Shown here in pieces: positions 17,921-27,900 of a stretch of DNA of 33,086 nucleotides. The stretch covers positions 1 through 33,086 of the forward strand of contig CAMJZF010000018.1 of assembly GCA_946410125.1 (NCBI GenBank), read 5' to 3'. The first letter of the stretch is position 1; every line of letters begins with the position of its first letter. The DNA comes from an uncultured Prevotellaceae bacterium. GTDB lineage: Bacteria > Bacteroidota > Bacteroidia > Bacteroidales > Muribaculaceae. A program made the position numbers and the translations under genes. Below the pieces are notes generated by a model. The model saw only the letters and a program-made list of their open reading frames with translations. It ran no database searches and was not told where the DNA came from.

Positions 17921-19477
17921 ATGGACACCTTTTGGCACGACATATTAAGTTACCTGAAACAGCAGTTTGGCTCTATCGACCCAAGCTTGCTGCTTCATGA
18001 GCTTGCTTATAGTGAGAAGTCGCCTCTTATTTTCTCGAGCGGCCTTTTCATGTTTATGTTTGCCATCTTCATTGTCATCTACACGCTTCTCATCAAGAAG
18101 TCGCTTGCGCGAACTCTCTTTGTGGTGGCGTTCAGCTACTACTTCTACTACAAGAGCAGTGGTTTCTATTTCTTCCTGATAGCCATTGTCACCTGCTCCG
18201 ACTATATAATAGGCGAATGCCTATCAATGACCAGGAGGCGATGGTTGCGCAAGCTGCTTGTCGCCATCAGTCTCGCGGTAGACCTGGGCTTGCTGGGTTA
18301 TTTCAAGTACACCAACTTCTTTGGACAGATGTGGGCAGAGCTTAGCGGCAACGCCTGGCACAATCTCGACATCTTCCTGCCGGTAGGAATTTCGTTCTTC
18401 ACGTTCCAGTCGTTGAGCTACATCATCGACGTGTACAGGCGCAAGATAACGCCTGTCGACAACCTGCTCGACTATGCCTTCTATGTTTCGTTCTTCCCAC
18501 AACTGGTGGCGGGGCCCATTGTGCGTGCCAGCGACTTCCTGCCACAAATGTACAGGCCCGTGTGCGTCACCCGTCAAATGCTGGGACTGGGATTCTGGTT
18601 TGTGCTTATAGGCCTCTTCAAGAAAGCTGTCATCAGCGACTATATAAGCATCAACTTTGTGGAACGAGTGTTTGAGAACCCCATCCAGTTCAGCGGCATT
18701 GAGAACCTGCTGGGAGCCTACGGCTACGGATTGCAGATTTACTGTGACTTTTCGGGCTACAGCGACATGGCGATAGGGCTGGCGATGCTCATGGGATTCC
18801 GTTTCAACATCAACTTCAACAATCCCTACAAGGCAGTATCGGTCACCGACTTCTGGCGACGCTGGCACATCTCGCTCAGCACCTGGTTGCGCGACTACCT
18901 ATACATCTCGCTGGGTGGCAACCGCAAGGGCAAGGTGCGACAGTATATCAACATCCTCATTACCATGCTCCTGGGAGGCCTGTGGCATGGGGCTTCGCTC
19001 AACTTCATCTTCTGGGGTGGGTTGCATGGCATAGCTCTCGTGGTGCACAAGATGTGGATGAGCATCACTCGAGGAATAGGATTCATCAGTTCCAGGTGGT
19101 GGAACATCTTAATGACTGTCGTCACTTTCCATTTCGTGATTTTTGCCTGGATGATTTTCCGCAATGCCGACATCACGTGGGACGGACTATTCCATCAGGG
19201 CAACTGGGGAAATCTGGGCATCATGCTCTCGCAAATCTTCACAAGTCTTCATCCTGAGTTGATTCTTGATGTGATAGGAAACTATTGGCAGGTGTTTGCC
19301 CTCATAGCACTGGGATATGCCCTGCATTTTGTCCCCGACAAGTTCTCACAAGCCTGCCGCCGCACGTTTGTAAAGATGCCTGCCATTTTCTATGCCATAG
19401 CCCTCGTCATCCTGATTGTCATCATTATTCAAGTCAAGACCAGCGAGATACAGCCGTTTATCTACTTCCAGTTCTGA
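17921..19477 (+). CDS. MBOAT family O-acyltransferase (AlgI/DltB-like)
   Basis: FFPQLVAGPIVRASDFLPQM, YCDFSGYSDMAIGLAMLMGFRFNINFNNPYKAVSVTDFWRRWHISLSTWLRDYLYISLGGNR, LLGGLWHGASLNFIFWGGLHG. Confidence 0.97.
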   Translation: MDTFWHDILSYLKQQFGSIDPSLLLHELAYSEKSPLIFSSGLFMFMFAIFIVIYTLLIKKSLARTLFVVAFSYYFYYKSSGFYFFLIAIVTCSDYIIGECLSMTRRRWLRKLLVAISLAVDLGLLGYFKYTNFFGQMWAELSGNAWHNLDIFLPVGISFFTFQSLSYIIDVYRRKITPVDNLLDYAFYVSFFPQLVAGPIVRASDFLPQMYRPVCVTRQMLGLGFWFVLIGLFKKAVISDYISINFVERVFENPIQFSGIENLLGAYGYGLQIYCDFSGYSDMAIGLAMLMGFRFNINFNNPYKAVSVTDFWRRWHISLSTWLRDYLYISLGGNRKGKVRQYINILITMLLGGLWHGASLNFIFWGGLHGIALVVHKMWMSITRGIGFISSRWWNILMTVVTFHFVIFAWMIFRNADITWDGLFHQGNWGNLGIMLSQIFTSLHPELILDVIGNYWQVFALIALGYALHFVPDKFSQACRRTFVKMPAIFYAIALVILIVIIIQVKTSEIQPFIYFQF

Positions 19478-19628
19478 CAATTTCATTATTAATTCCAGGC
19501 GATTGGTCCTAACTTAATTTTCACCATAATGCCTATTTTCAAGAAAAAAATTTTTTTTCTTCGTTTTTTTGCAACAAAATGGGCAGTTGTTGCGTCTAAC
19601 GAAAAACTGAAATAAAAAACGAAAAAAA

Positions 19629-20357
19629 ATGAGAAACTTTAAATTCTTAGCAATCGCTTTACTGATAGCCATTTCGGTAAGTTCGTGCATCGTAGTTCCT
19701 AAAAGGATTTCACAGCACAAGACAGAAGTTGGGCAACTCAACACCGTGACCGCCATGAAAGACTTTGACGGCATTAGTGTTGCAGGAGCAATGAATGTTG
19801 TATTGGTTCAAGGCAATGGGCCAAGCGTTCAAGTAAAAGGAGATAACAAAGAGGCCTTCGACCAACTTGTCATCTATGTTGAAGATAACACTTTGATCAT
19901 TGACAGCAAGGACAATGCAAAATTCTTTGGTTTTATGGGCAGTAACAGCTTTGATGCCATAACGGTTTATGTTACAATGCCAAGCATTAAAGCTATAGAA
20001 CTGGCAGGTTCGGGTAATATTACTGCAAGCGAAGCAATTAATGCCGATGATGTAGACGTTGAGATAGCAGGTTCGGGAAACATTGAGTTTAAAGGCAGTT
20101 TCTCATGCAATAGGCTATCGGTCAGCGTGGCTGGATCGGGCGATGCCACTTTCAACAAAATCAAAGCCGACAAGATAACAACAAGCATTGCCGGGTCGGG
20201 GAATGTCGCCTATTATAACATGAAAGTCACCAATGTCGACAGCGAAATTGCCGGGTCGGGAAATATAATCCTTGATGGCAAAGTTGCTCATCACACCGAA
20301 AACATTATTGGAAGCGGAAATGTCGACACCTCACATCTCTTAACTGCAGATAGCTAA
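19629..20357 (+). CDS. Head GIN domain-containing lipoprotein (DUF2807)
   Basis: Lipobox-like SVSSC; repeated AGSGNI / IAGSGN motifs typical of GIN-domain beta-helix proteins. Confidence 0.88.
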   Translation: MRNFKFLAIALLIAISVSSCIVVPKRISQHKTEVGQLNTVTAMKDFDGISVAGAMNVVLVQGNGPSVQVKGDNKEAFDQLVIYVEDNTLIIDSKDNAKFFGFMGSNSFDAITVYVTMPSIKAIELAGSGNITASEAINADDVDVEIAGSGNIEFKGSFSCNRLSVSVAGSGDATFNKIKADKITTSIAGSGNVAYYNMKVTNVDSEIAGSGNIILDGKVAHHTENIIGSGNVDTSHLLTADS

Positions 20358-20433
20358 AAACTATTTCTGAATCTAATGAACAGGTTGTGAACTTTTAGGA
20401 TATTCCTGAACGATTCAAAGCAGCAATAAAACA

Positions 20434-20472
20434 CCAGCGAGACAAACAAATAATTATTGTTTATCTCGCTGG
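20434..20472. terminator. Long inverted repeat between convergent genes, probable bidirectional terminator
   Basis: CCAGCGAGACAAACAA...ATTGTTTATCTCGCTGG, arms of about 16-17 bp with one mismatch. Confidence 0.75.
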
Positions 20473-20502
20473 CATTTAATTACTTAATAGAGCCACTGCC
20501 AC

Positions 20503-20727
20503 TTAATACTCCTCTTCGTTGAAGAAGAAGTCGTCGTCGTTGGTCGGATAGTCGGGCCAGATGTCTTCGATAGACTCATATACGTCGCCCTCGTCTTCTA
20601 TCTCTTGCAGGTTTTCGATAACCTCCAAAGGTGCGCCGCTGCGCATGGCATAATCAATAAGCTCATCCTTAGTAGCCGGCCATGGTGCATCTTCAAGTTT
20701 AGTAGCTAATTCAAGTGTCCAATACAT
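20503..20727 (-). CDS. DUF2795-like small acidic protein
   Basis: MYWTLELATKLEDAPWPATKDELIDYAMRSGAPLEVIENLQEIEDEGDVYESIEDIWPDYPTNDDDFFFNEEEY; PWPATKDELIDYA resembles DUF2795. Confidence 0.85.
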   Translation of the reverse strand: MYWTLELATKLEDAPWPATKDELIDYAMRSGAPLEVIENLQEIEDEGDVYESIEDIWPDYPTNDDDFFFNEEEY

Positions 20728-20810
20728 AGTTTTATATTTTGTGTTAATAATCTCGTTAGAAAAATTGCGCAAAAGTAATACTATATTTTATTACTGCAAG
20801 CGATAAAGAA

Positions 20811-20836
20811 GAAAAAAACGTGCCAATAAAGGCACG
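20811..20836 (-). terminator. Rho-independent terminator for the SprE/PorW-like gene
   Basis: Reverse strand CGTGCC-TTTATT-GGCACG followed by a T tract, about 135 nt past the stop. Confidence 0.7.
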
Positions 20837-20902
20837 ATGTAGTTAAAAAATGTCAATTGGTTGATAGCTATGGTATATTCTCAATACCCGCCCCAAAACC
20901 AA

Positions 20903-20972
20903 CAACTAACAACTGAGAACTGAGAACTGAGAACTAATAACTGATAACTGAAAACTGATAACTGAAAACTAT
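20903..20972. repeat. Heptanucleotide tandem repeat, 10 units of NAACTGA-type
   Basis: caactaa caactga gaactga gaactga gaactaa taactga taactga aaactga taactga aaactat. Confidence 0.95.
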
Positions 20973-23900
20973 TAGTCCTTGCCTTTATTCTTGGCAGCCT
21001 CCTTGCGTTCACGCTCACGCTGCTTGCGCTGCTCCTCACGCTCCTTCTGCTTTTGCTTAGCAGCCTCCTTGCGAGCCTTAGCCTCTTCCTTCTTGCGTTT
21101 TTGCTCTTCTTTCTTCTTTTGCTCACGCATCTTTGCACGCTCCTTGCGCTCACGCTCACGCTGCTTGCGAGCCTCTTCCTTGGCCTTAATCTTATCCTTG
21201 CGTTCCTGCTCGGCACGCTTGGCGGCCTCTTCCTTCTCGTGTTCACGCTGTTTCTCGAGCTCCTCACGCTGTTTCTCAGCAGCCTTTATCGAGTCCTCCT
21301 TAGCCTTCTCGGCAGCCTTGAGTTCCTTCTCACGCTGCTTCTCGGCCTTCTTTATAGAGTCTTGACGAGCCTTTTCCTCCCGTTCAAGCTGTTTTTGACG
21401 TTCCTTCTCCGCCTTCTTGGCTTCTTTCTCGGCGCGTTCACGAGCCTTTTGTTCCTCATCTTTCTGTTTCTTGAGGTGACGAATGTTATCCTTGTCTTCG
21501 CCCTTATTATCCTTATCCTGCTTGTCGGTAACAACCTTGTCGCCATTCTTCTCGGCCTCGAGCTGCTTGCGAGCCTCCTCTTCCTGGCGCATAGCCTCCT
21601 CCTCGCGCTTGCGCTGCTCTTCACGCTTAGCCTCTTCCTCGCGTTTCTTGGCTTCCTCACGCTTGCGAGCCTCTTCTTGCTTGCGCTGCTCCTCGAGCTG
21701 ACGCAACTCGGCACGACGGCGAGCCTCCTCAAGCAGCTGTGGATTACCCTGCTCCTCGGGAGTATTCACCTTAGGTCTCTCGTCCTTCTTTTCGTCTTTC
21801 TTCTCGCCCTTCTTTTCGTCCTTATTCTCGTCTTTAGTCTCATCCGAGTCGTCTTTACCCTGACCCTTCTTCACCGACTTGCGAGGCTTTTCGTCACCAT
21901 CGCTGTCGCCATCGACATTCTCATCGTCGACAGCATCCTCCGGTATTTGTCCCTCAACTTGCTCCTCGTTGAGCTCGTCAAGATAGCGGAAGTATTCCTC
22001 AAACGTGCGTCCCTCCTGCAGCAGCAGGTTGAAGTTGTCCACGCTGATGATGACATAATGAGCCTGAGCCGGAATATTCATTTCCTCATCCTTCTCCCAC
22101 ACACCGCGGTAATGCTCAACCTCGGGATAGTTGGCAAATCCCTTCACCACGATAAGTCCAAGGTTTCCAAACGCCATGGGCTCCAGCTCGAAGTCCTTAA
22201 TCACAAATGAGTTGAAGTTGTGTTTAGCCACCTCATAGAGCAGCTGGTTAGACGAAGCCGAGTCGGTAGAGAACACCAGCACAAAATATTGTGGCTTGTT
22301 GCGTCCCTCCTTGAATGGAGTGAATTCCTTGTCGGCATTGCCGCCAGTGGTGTCGTTAGACAATCGCATCGACCACAGCATGCCGCGGGTGTTGCTTGAA
22401 CCGCCGTTGAGCTTGCGCCCCTGATTGAGCTGCTTCACGATTGACGAAGCAGTGGGTGTAATATCGGTCTCGGGATAACGCTGCAGCATTTCCTTGATGG
22501 TGCTCTTAAACTTATCGTAGTTGCGCTCGGTGACATAGGAGAGTGCATTGATAAACATAAACTTAGGCATGATCTTCGATAGCGGATAGGTCTTCATCAT
22601 CTCGATGTAGGCAGCATGCACGGTGGCATTGTCGTTATTGAGATAAGCGGTATAGGCCTGATCATACATCTCTTCCTGCACAAGGTTCATGCGCTTGAGG
22701 TTCTCGAGATAGTTGGGATCCTGCATTGCCATGCCATACCTTGAGTCGGCAAACTCATTCAGAATCTTCTGCCTGTATCGCTCGGCATCGGAGCGGTTAC
22801 CGCTTCGATAGTGTAGCAGATACATATTATAATATGTGTCGAGGCGATAGGTGTTGTCGGGGTATCGGTCAAGCAGCTGCTCAAACTCGTAGGCGGCAGC
22901 CGGCAAGTCCTCAAGCTTGTCTTTCAAAATCACGCCCATGTTGTAGAGGCCTTCCTGAATCACATCGTTAGAGTTCTGGATTTCCTCCTCGGTCTTTGGA
23001 ATCTGCTTGAGGTAATATTCCTCGTAGTGCGGGTCTTCGGCACGCTTGGCAACCTCCTTGTCCACCTTAGTGGAGTCGTTGCCATCCACTTGAGTGGAGT
23101 CGTTATTTTCTTGCTCGTCGTCGCTTAGCGAATTCTCGTCGAGAGAGAAGGTGTTCTTGTTGCGACGGCGCCAGTTATCCTCAAGCTTGCGGTTACCCCA
23201 TTGCTGCTGGAAAGCCGTCTTACCGGCATTCTTGGTGGCGGTATTATAGAAGTACCAGGAATTGTCGTTGTTGATAATGTAGGAAGCCGGTTGCTGGGTG
23301 CCGCTCTTAAGCCCTGTGCCGGCACCCTGCTGCTGCGCGAGATAAGCCTCGCGGTCGGCAGCTTCCTTTTCCTCTTTTTCCTTCTTCTTGAGTTCCTCGA
23401 TAATCTTGGCAATCACCTTCTTTTGCTCCTCAAGCGGCATCTTGGAGAGGCGCAGCAACGAGTCTTGCAGCGTTACGTTGCCCGAGTACACTGCCAGCTC
23501 GTCGAGCACATCGCTGCGGTGCTTGAGCATCTGGTAATTGGGATAATTCTCGCTGAGCTGCGGAATTGCCTCGCTATAGCACGGCTGTGCCTTGTCATAC
23601 TTGCGCTGAGCAAAATAGATGCCGCCCAACGCGAGCTGGCTTATTGCCTTGTCGATGCCGTTGCGCGTGCTCTTCTTGGCAGCAAGCTCATAGTTCTCGA
23701 TGGCATGAACAGTGTCGCCACGTGTGAGATAAAGATTGCCTATGGCATAGTAAATTTGGTCAAGATATTCCTTGTTGCGGTCGTAGCGCGTCATGCGCTT
23801 GAGGGCCTTTACCTCGCTGTCGATGTTGTTACCCTGGAACACAGCACTCTGCTTGATGCGAGCGTTAAACTTGGTGCGGTAGGTCGAACTGCTGCTGCTT

Positions 23901-24724
23901 CCCGCCTTTTTATAGGCCTGATAGGCTTTCTCCTTTTGCCCGGTCTCATCATAGAGCTGCCCCAGCAGGAAGTAGAGCCTCACCTTTTGTCCGCCGCTTG
24001 CCCCTTTCACGGCTTTTTCCATGTAGGGCACCGCCTCGGCGTTCATCTTGCTCTTGATATAGTAGTCGGCAAAGGCGAGGTTAGCCAGCTGATACAGCCT
24101 GTCATTTTCAATCCTGTTAGGATGAATGTGCGCCAGCACGTTGTCGGCCTCGGTGGTCCAGTCCATGGCACAGTAGCTCAACGCCTCCCAAATCTGCGCT
24201 TCAAGCACGAGATCGGGCTTCCACGGGAAGTGGCGGGCAATGTAATGGAAAGTAGCTGCCGAGCTCAGGAAGTCGCCCTTCATATACTGTGCCTTTGCCA
24301 TGAGGTACCAGGCATTGTGGATGAATGGGTTATACTCCTCACGCTTGAGCCATTGCTTATATTTCTCGTCGTTGCCCTTGCCTGCCTTGCGCTTGGGTTT
24401 GCGCTTTATCGAGTGCAGCGAAATAGCCTTCTGCATCTTCTCGATGGTGCGGTCAAAGCTGGTGCTGGGCTGAGTGGCCTTAGGGTTGCTATAGGCCTCG
24501 GCAGGGTGAATGAAGAGCTGTGTGGAATAGTCGTCCTGATAGTCATTTTCAAGTATTTTAATCTGCTCGCGATAGTGCTTGTCGCCGTTATAGTACACGT
24601 TATATCGCGTGTTCATGGCATGCCAAAAGCGACTGCCGGCAGTGTTCTTCTTGGTGCTGCACGCCGAGAAGATCACTGTCGCAAGTATCAAAATAAGAGG
24701 TATGTAACTATACCATTTCTTCAT
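20972..24724 (-). CDS. Large TPR lipoprotein, SprE/PorW-like (type IX secretion/gliding), with K/E/R-rich C-terminal tail
   Basis: 1250 aa, lipobox FSACSTKKNTAGSRFWHAMNTRYNVYYNGDKHYREQIK, multiple TPR-like helices, C-terminal low-complexity charged region. Family assignment from N-terminal pattern and architecture. Confidence 0.75.
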   Translation of the reverse strand: MKKWYSYIPLILILATVIFSACSTKKNTAGSRFWHAMNTRYNVYYNGDKHYREQIKILENDYQDDYSTQLFIHPAEAYSNPKATQPSTSFDRTIEKMQKAISLHSIKRKPKRKAGKGNDEKYKQWLKREEYNPFIHNAWYLMAKAQYMKGDFLSSAATFHYIARHFPWKPDLVLEAQIWEALSYCAMDWTTEADNVLAHIHPNRIENDRLYQLANLAFADYYIKSKMNAEAVPYMEKAVKGASGGQKVRLYFLLGQLYDETGQKEKAYQAYKKAGSSSSSTYRTKFNARIKQSAVFQGNNIDSEVKALKRMTRYDRNKEYLDQIYYAIGNLYLTRGDTVHAIENYELAAKKSTRNGIDKAISQLALGGIYFAQRKYDKAQPCYSEAIPQLSENYPNYQMLKHRSDVLDELAVYSGNVTLQDSLLRLSKMPLEEQKKVIAKIIEELKKKEKEEKEAADREAYLAQQQGAGTGLKSGTQQPASYIINNDNSWYFYNTATKNAGKTAFQQQWGNRKLEDNWRRRNKNTFSLDENSLSDDEQENNDSTQVDGNDSTKVDKEVAKRAEDPHYEEYYLKQIPKTEEEIQNSNDVIQEGLYNMGVILKDKLEDLPAAAYEFEQLLDRYPDNTYRLDTYYNMYLLHYRSGNRSDAERYRQKILNEFADSRYGMAMQDPNYLENLKRMNLVQEEMYDQAYTAYLNNDNATVHAAYIEMMKTYPLSKIMPKFMFINALSYVTERNYDKFKSTIKEMLQRYPETDITPTASSIVKQLNQGRKLNGGSSNTRGMLWSMRLSNDTTGGNADKEFTPFKEGRNKPQYFVLVFSTDSASSNQLLYEVAKHNFNSFVIKDFELEPMAFGNLGLIVVKGFANYPEVEHYRGVWEKDEEMNIPAQAHYVIISVDNFNLLLQEGRTFEEYFRYLDELNEEQVEGQIPEDAVDDENVDGDSDGDEKPRKSVKKGQGKDDSDETKDENKDEKKGEKKDEKKDERPKVNTPEEQGNPQLLEEARRRAELRQLEEQRKQEEARKREEAKKREEEAKREEQRKREEEAMRQEEEARKQLEAEKNGDKVVTDKQDKDNKGEDKDNIRHLKKQKDEEQKARERAEKEAKKAEKERQKQLEREEKARQDSIKKAEKQREKELKAAEKAKEDSIKAAEKQREELEKQREHEKEEAAKRAEQERKDKIKAKEEARKQRERERKERAKMREQKKKEEQKRKKEEAKARKEAAKQKQKEREEQRKQRERERKEAAKNKGKD

Positions 24725-24806
24725 TATTCAGATAGCTCTTGCCTGATATATTTAATAGATAAACGCAGGAAGTGGCTATTTATTGCGTAATGCAAGTGAA
24801 TAGAAG

Positions 24807-24834
24807 CAACTGACAACTGATAACTGATAACTAA
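24807..24834. repeat. Heptanucleotide tandem repeat, 4 units (caactga caactga taactga taactaa)
   Basis: Exact 7-bp periodicity read directly, abutting the terminator at 24833. Confidence 0.9.
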
Positions 24835-24868
24835 AAAAGATGCACCCGCTGGGGATGCATCTTTTTTT
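24833..24868 (-). terminator. Bidirectional-looking Rho-independent terminator downstream of the adhesin gene
   Basis: AAAAAAGATGCACCC-GCTG-GGGATGCATCTTTTTTT, long stem with one bulge flanked by A and T tracts. Confidence 0.88.
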
Positions 24869-24902
24869 AGTTAGCCTTGATTGGTATCAAGCTCAATGTC
24901 TA

Positions 24903-27900
24903 TCATTTAACGATAACTTTCTTGTTGCCGTTGATGTAGATGCCAGGAGTTACGGGCTTGCCGTTGAGCTTCTGACCATTGAGGTTGTACCACTCATTGC
25001 TCTTGCTGTCAACGTTAATGTTGTCGATAGCGTCAGGATTCTTCTTGGTTACAGTCATTACGATAGGAGCTGCAAGACCACGAGGACCATTAGCGGGAGC
25101 TTCCTTAACAGTTACAACGTAAGTGCCAGCTTCCTCAATGCGGAAGTTAGAACCGTCAACCAAATCGAGGTCAACACCAAACAGATCATCGTAAATCAAG
25201 AAGAAACCAGCTTGGTTCTCGTCAACGCCGCCGAACCAGATCCAGCCACCATCTACCGATGGAGTGATAACCTTGAACTCGTTAACCTCGGCGCCTTCGG
25301 CGAAGGTAACCTCGCCAGTGTACTCAGTGCCTTCCTCGTTAGCAACGAGTTCAACACGTCCACCTTCCTCAGTCTGATCCCAACCGTTGAATGTACCAAC
25401 AACATAGAACTCTTCCATGAGGTCCTCTCCTGGGAGAGTGGTGAAGAATACGCTATTAGTCCACTCGGTAGTGTTCTCATCGTCAACAACGCCCTGAACC
25501 TGTACCTCATATTGAGTGTTAGGATCGAGACCCTCGATAGTGTAAGGACTGGTAACGCCCTCAACAACTACCCACTCGCCTGGCTCAACGCCAGCACCGT
25601 AGGTGATAGTAACGTTGTCGATGTTCAGACGGAACATGTCGGTGCAGTTGTGGTGGCGGAATGCGATGTAGCCCATCTCGCCCTCATACTCGCTCAGGTC
25701 GGCAGTAATCTCCTGGTAAGCGCCAGTCGAAACAGCCTCAGGAATGAGCTCAACGAACGAAGTTACGTCGGTAGGATCGCCAGTAGATACATATACTGTG
25801 TAGTGCTCATCGGCATAGCTTGGATCCTGGCCACGAACCTGGAACGACAGAGTGCCGCCAAGTTTCAGTTGTGGGCTGATCAACCAGTCGTCTGGTGTGA
25901 GTGCAGCGCCCATGTAGCTTGCCGAAGTGATGCAAGAAGCGTCAAATACATACTGGTTGGTGTTGTCGTCGGGAGTGAAGATGTACCAAGTGTAACCGTC
26001 ACCATCAGCGTCGAGAGCAGTCCAGCCACTCTCGGTTGGGAACTCACCACTTGCGAGGCCATACTCGAAGCCCTCGAAGTAGGTGTCGGACTGGCCGGCA
26101 GTGCGGTAGCGGATGTTGTAAGTCTCTTGCGAGCCTTCCCATGTAGCAATAGCGCTATTAGCGGTGATGTCGTCAACTTGCAGGTTAGTAGGCAGAGCGT
26201 CGACTGCCACAGTAGTGAACTTAACGATGTCGGTCCACTGTGAGTTGCCATCCTCGTAAGCACCCTGTACTTGGCACTCATAGGCAGTGCTTGGAGTGAG
26301 AGGCTCCATAGTTACAGGAGCGGTGGTGTTGTTCACATAAATCCACTCAGCTTCCAGACCCTCGCCAGAAATCTTCAGACCGTCAACAAAGAGATAGTAA
26401 CCAGCAGCATCGTGGTGACGGATAGCAATGTAACCCTGCTGTCCCTCGTATGCGCTCAGGTCATACTCCTTCTTCTGCCAAGCAGATGCCGATGAAATCA
26501 AAACACCAGGAGTTGCTACGTTTTCAGCAATTGGAGTGAAGTCGGCAGCTGCAGTACCGGTAGTAGAAACATATACACTGAAGTTCTCTACATAGTTTTC
26601 ACCAAGGTCACCAACATAGAATTCGAGAGTGCCACCAAGGTTAGCCTTTGAGCTAATCAGCCAGTTGTCAACACCAAGTGGTGTGAATTCCGAACCACTG
26701 TCGTCCATACTCTTTGAACCATAGCACGACTCACCATCGGCAGCTACAAGACCTGTACCACCGAGGTTCCAATCTACGATGTGGAAGTACTGCCAGTCGT
26801 TCATGGTCCAGCCTGCGGGTGCCTCTTCGGCCTCGAAGCTCTCGTTCAAGCCAGTAATCTCGCGATAGCGGAAGTTGTAAGCGGGAGCCTCGCCTGTCCA
26901 GTTAGCAACAGCGCTCGTAGCGGTGATGTTGGTAACAACGAGATTCTCGGGAGCAACAAAGCGTACTGGAGTAGTGAATGAAACAGCCTTAGTCCAAATA
27001 CTCATGTCTTCCTCAGAGCAGATGCTACGAACAAATACATTGTAAGTAGTGTTCTCCTCAAGAGTTGGAGTGTAAGTAGGCTCGTTCACCTGAACTGGAG
27101 TAGCGTTGTCGGGAGTAGCCTCGGTAGTGCAAACTACCTCAAAGAGGTCTTGCTCCTCGTTGCCTGGAGTCCAAGTAATGGTAGCACTGTTGTAAGTGAT
27201 GTTGTCAACAAGTACGTTGGTTGGACGTGGGCAAGTAACTTGATTGATTTGGAAGGTAGTGAGAACACCAGGAGTTGGTGTGCCACCGCTGCTGCTGCCA
27301 GTGCCGTGGAACTCGGCGATAACCTCTCCACTTGGAGCAGTCAGAGTGAAGCCAGTCTCGTAAGCATAGCTTCCAGCCACCCAAACGAGGTCGTAGTCAA
27401 CGCCGTAGCACAGGTTTACAACACCCTCGAGCTCCGTATCCTGGTGAGCTGAGCCAGAAGCATTAGGAATAGAGAGCTCTGCAACGAGCACGTCGGTTCC
27501 GGCAAGATAGATTTGCAACTTGTTGCCGTTCCATCCGTCGCCGTAGGTGTCGGTGAGCAGATACTCAACCTCGCCCATGTCGGTAGCCTCGCAAGCGAGG
27601 GTAGCAAATGAGGTCTGGGTCCATCCGCTCTCGCCGTCGGCATAGATAGCCTTAACGCGAACGTCATACTTAACACCAGCTGCAAGAGCGTCGAGAGTGT
27701 AAGTCTTCTCGCTTACAGTGCCAGCAGATGTCCACTCCTCATCGGCAGCCTTCTTGTACTCTACGCCCCAAGAAGTCTCATCGGCGCCAGCTTCCCAAGT
27801 GAGAACAGCACTGTTAGTACCAATTTCGCTAACGAGCAAGTTCTTGGGCTTGTAGTAAACTACGCCACTGCTGGGAATGTACTCAAATGTGGTCTTTGGC

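Noticed and set aside
20881-21267. 128-aa Arg/Ser-rich minus-strand ORF
   Set aside because: Alternate frame of the SprE/PorW-like tail; its C-terminus is translated heptamer repeat.
21053-22210. 385-aa Leu-rich plus-strand ORF resembling a polytopic membrane protein
   Set aside because: Antisense of the K/E/R-rich tail; CTT/CTC-rich codons read from AAG/GAG on the other strand create the hydrophobic composition.
23201-24790. 529-aa plus-strand ORF
   Set aside because: Fully antisense to the SprE/PorW-like gene, no recognisable domain, arises from codon bias.
24840-26243. 467-aa plus-strand ORF
   Set aside because: Antisense to the FN3/adhesin gene and begins inside a terminator; no domain support.
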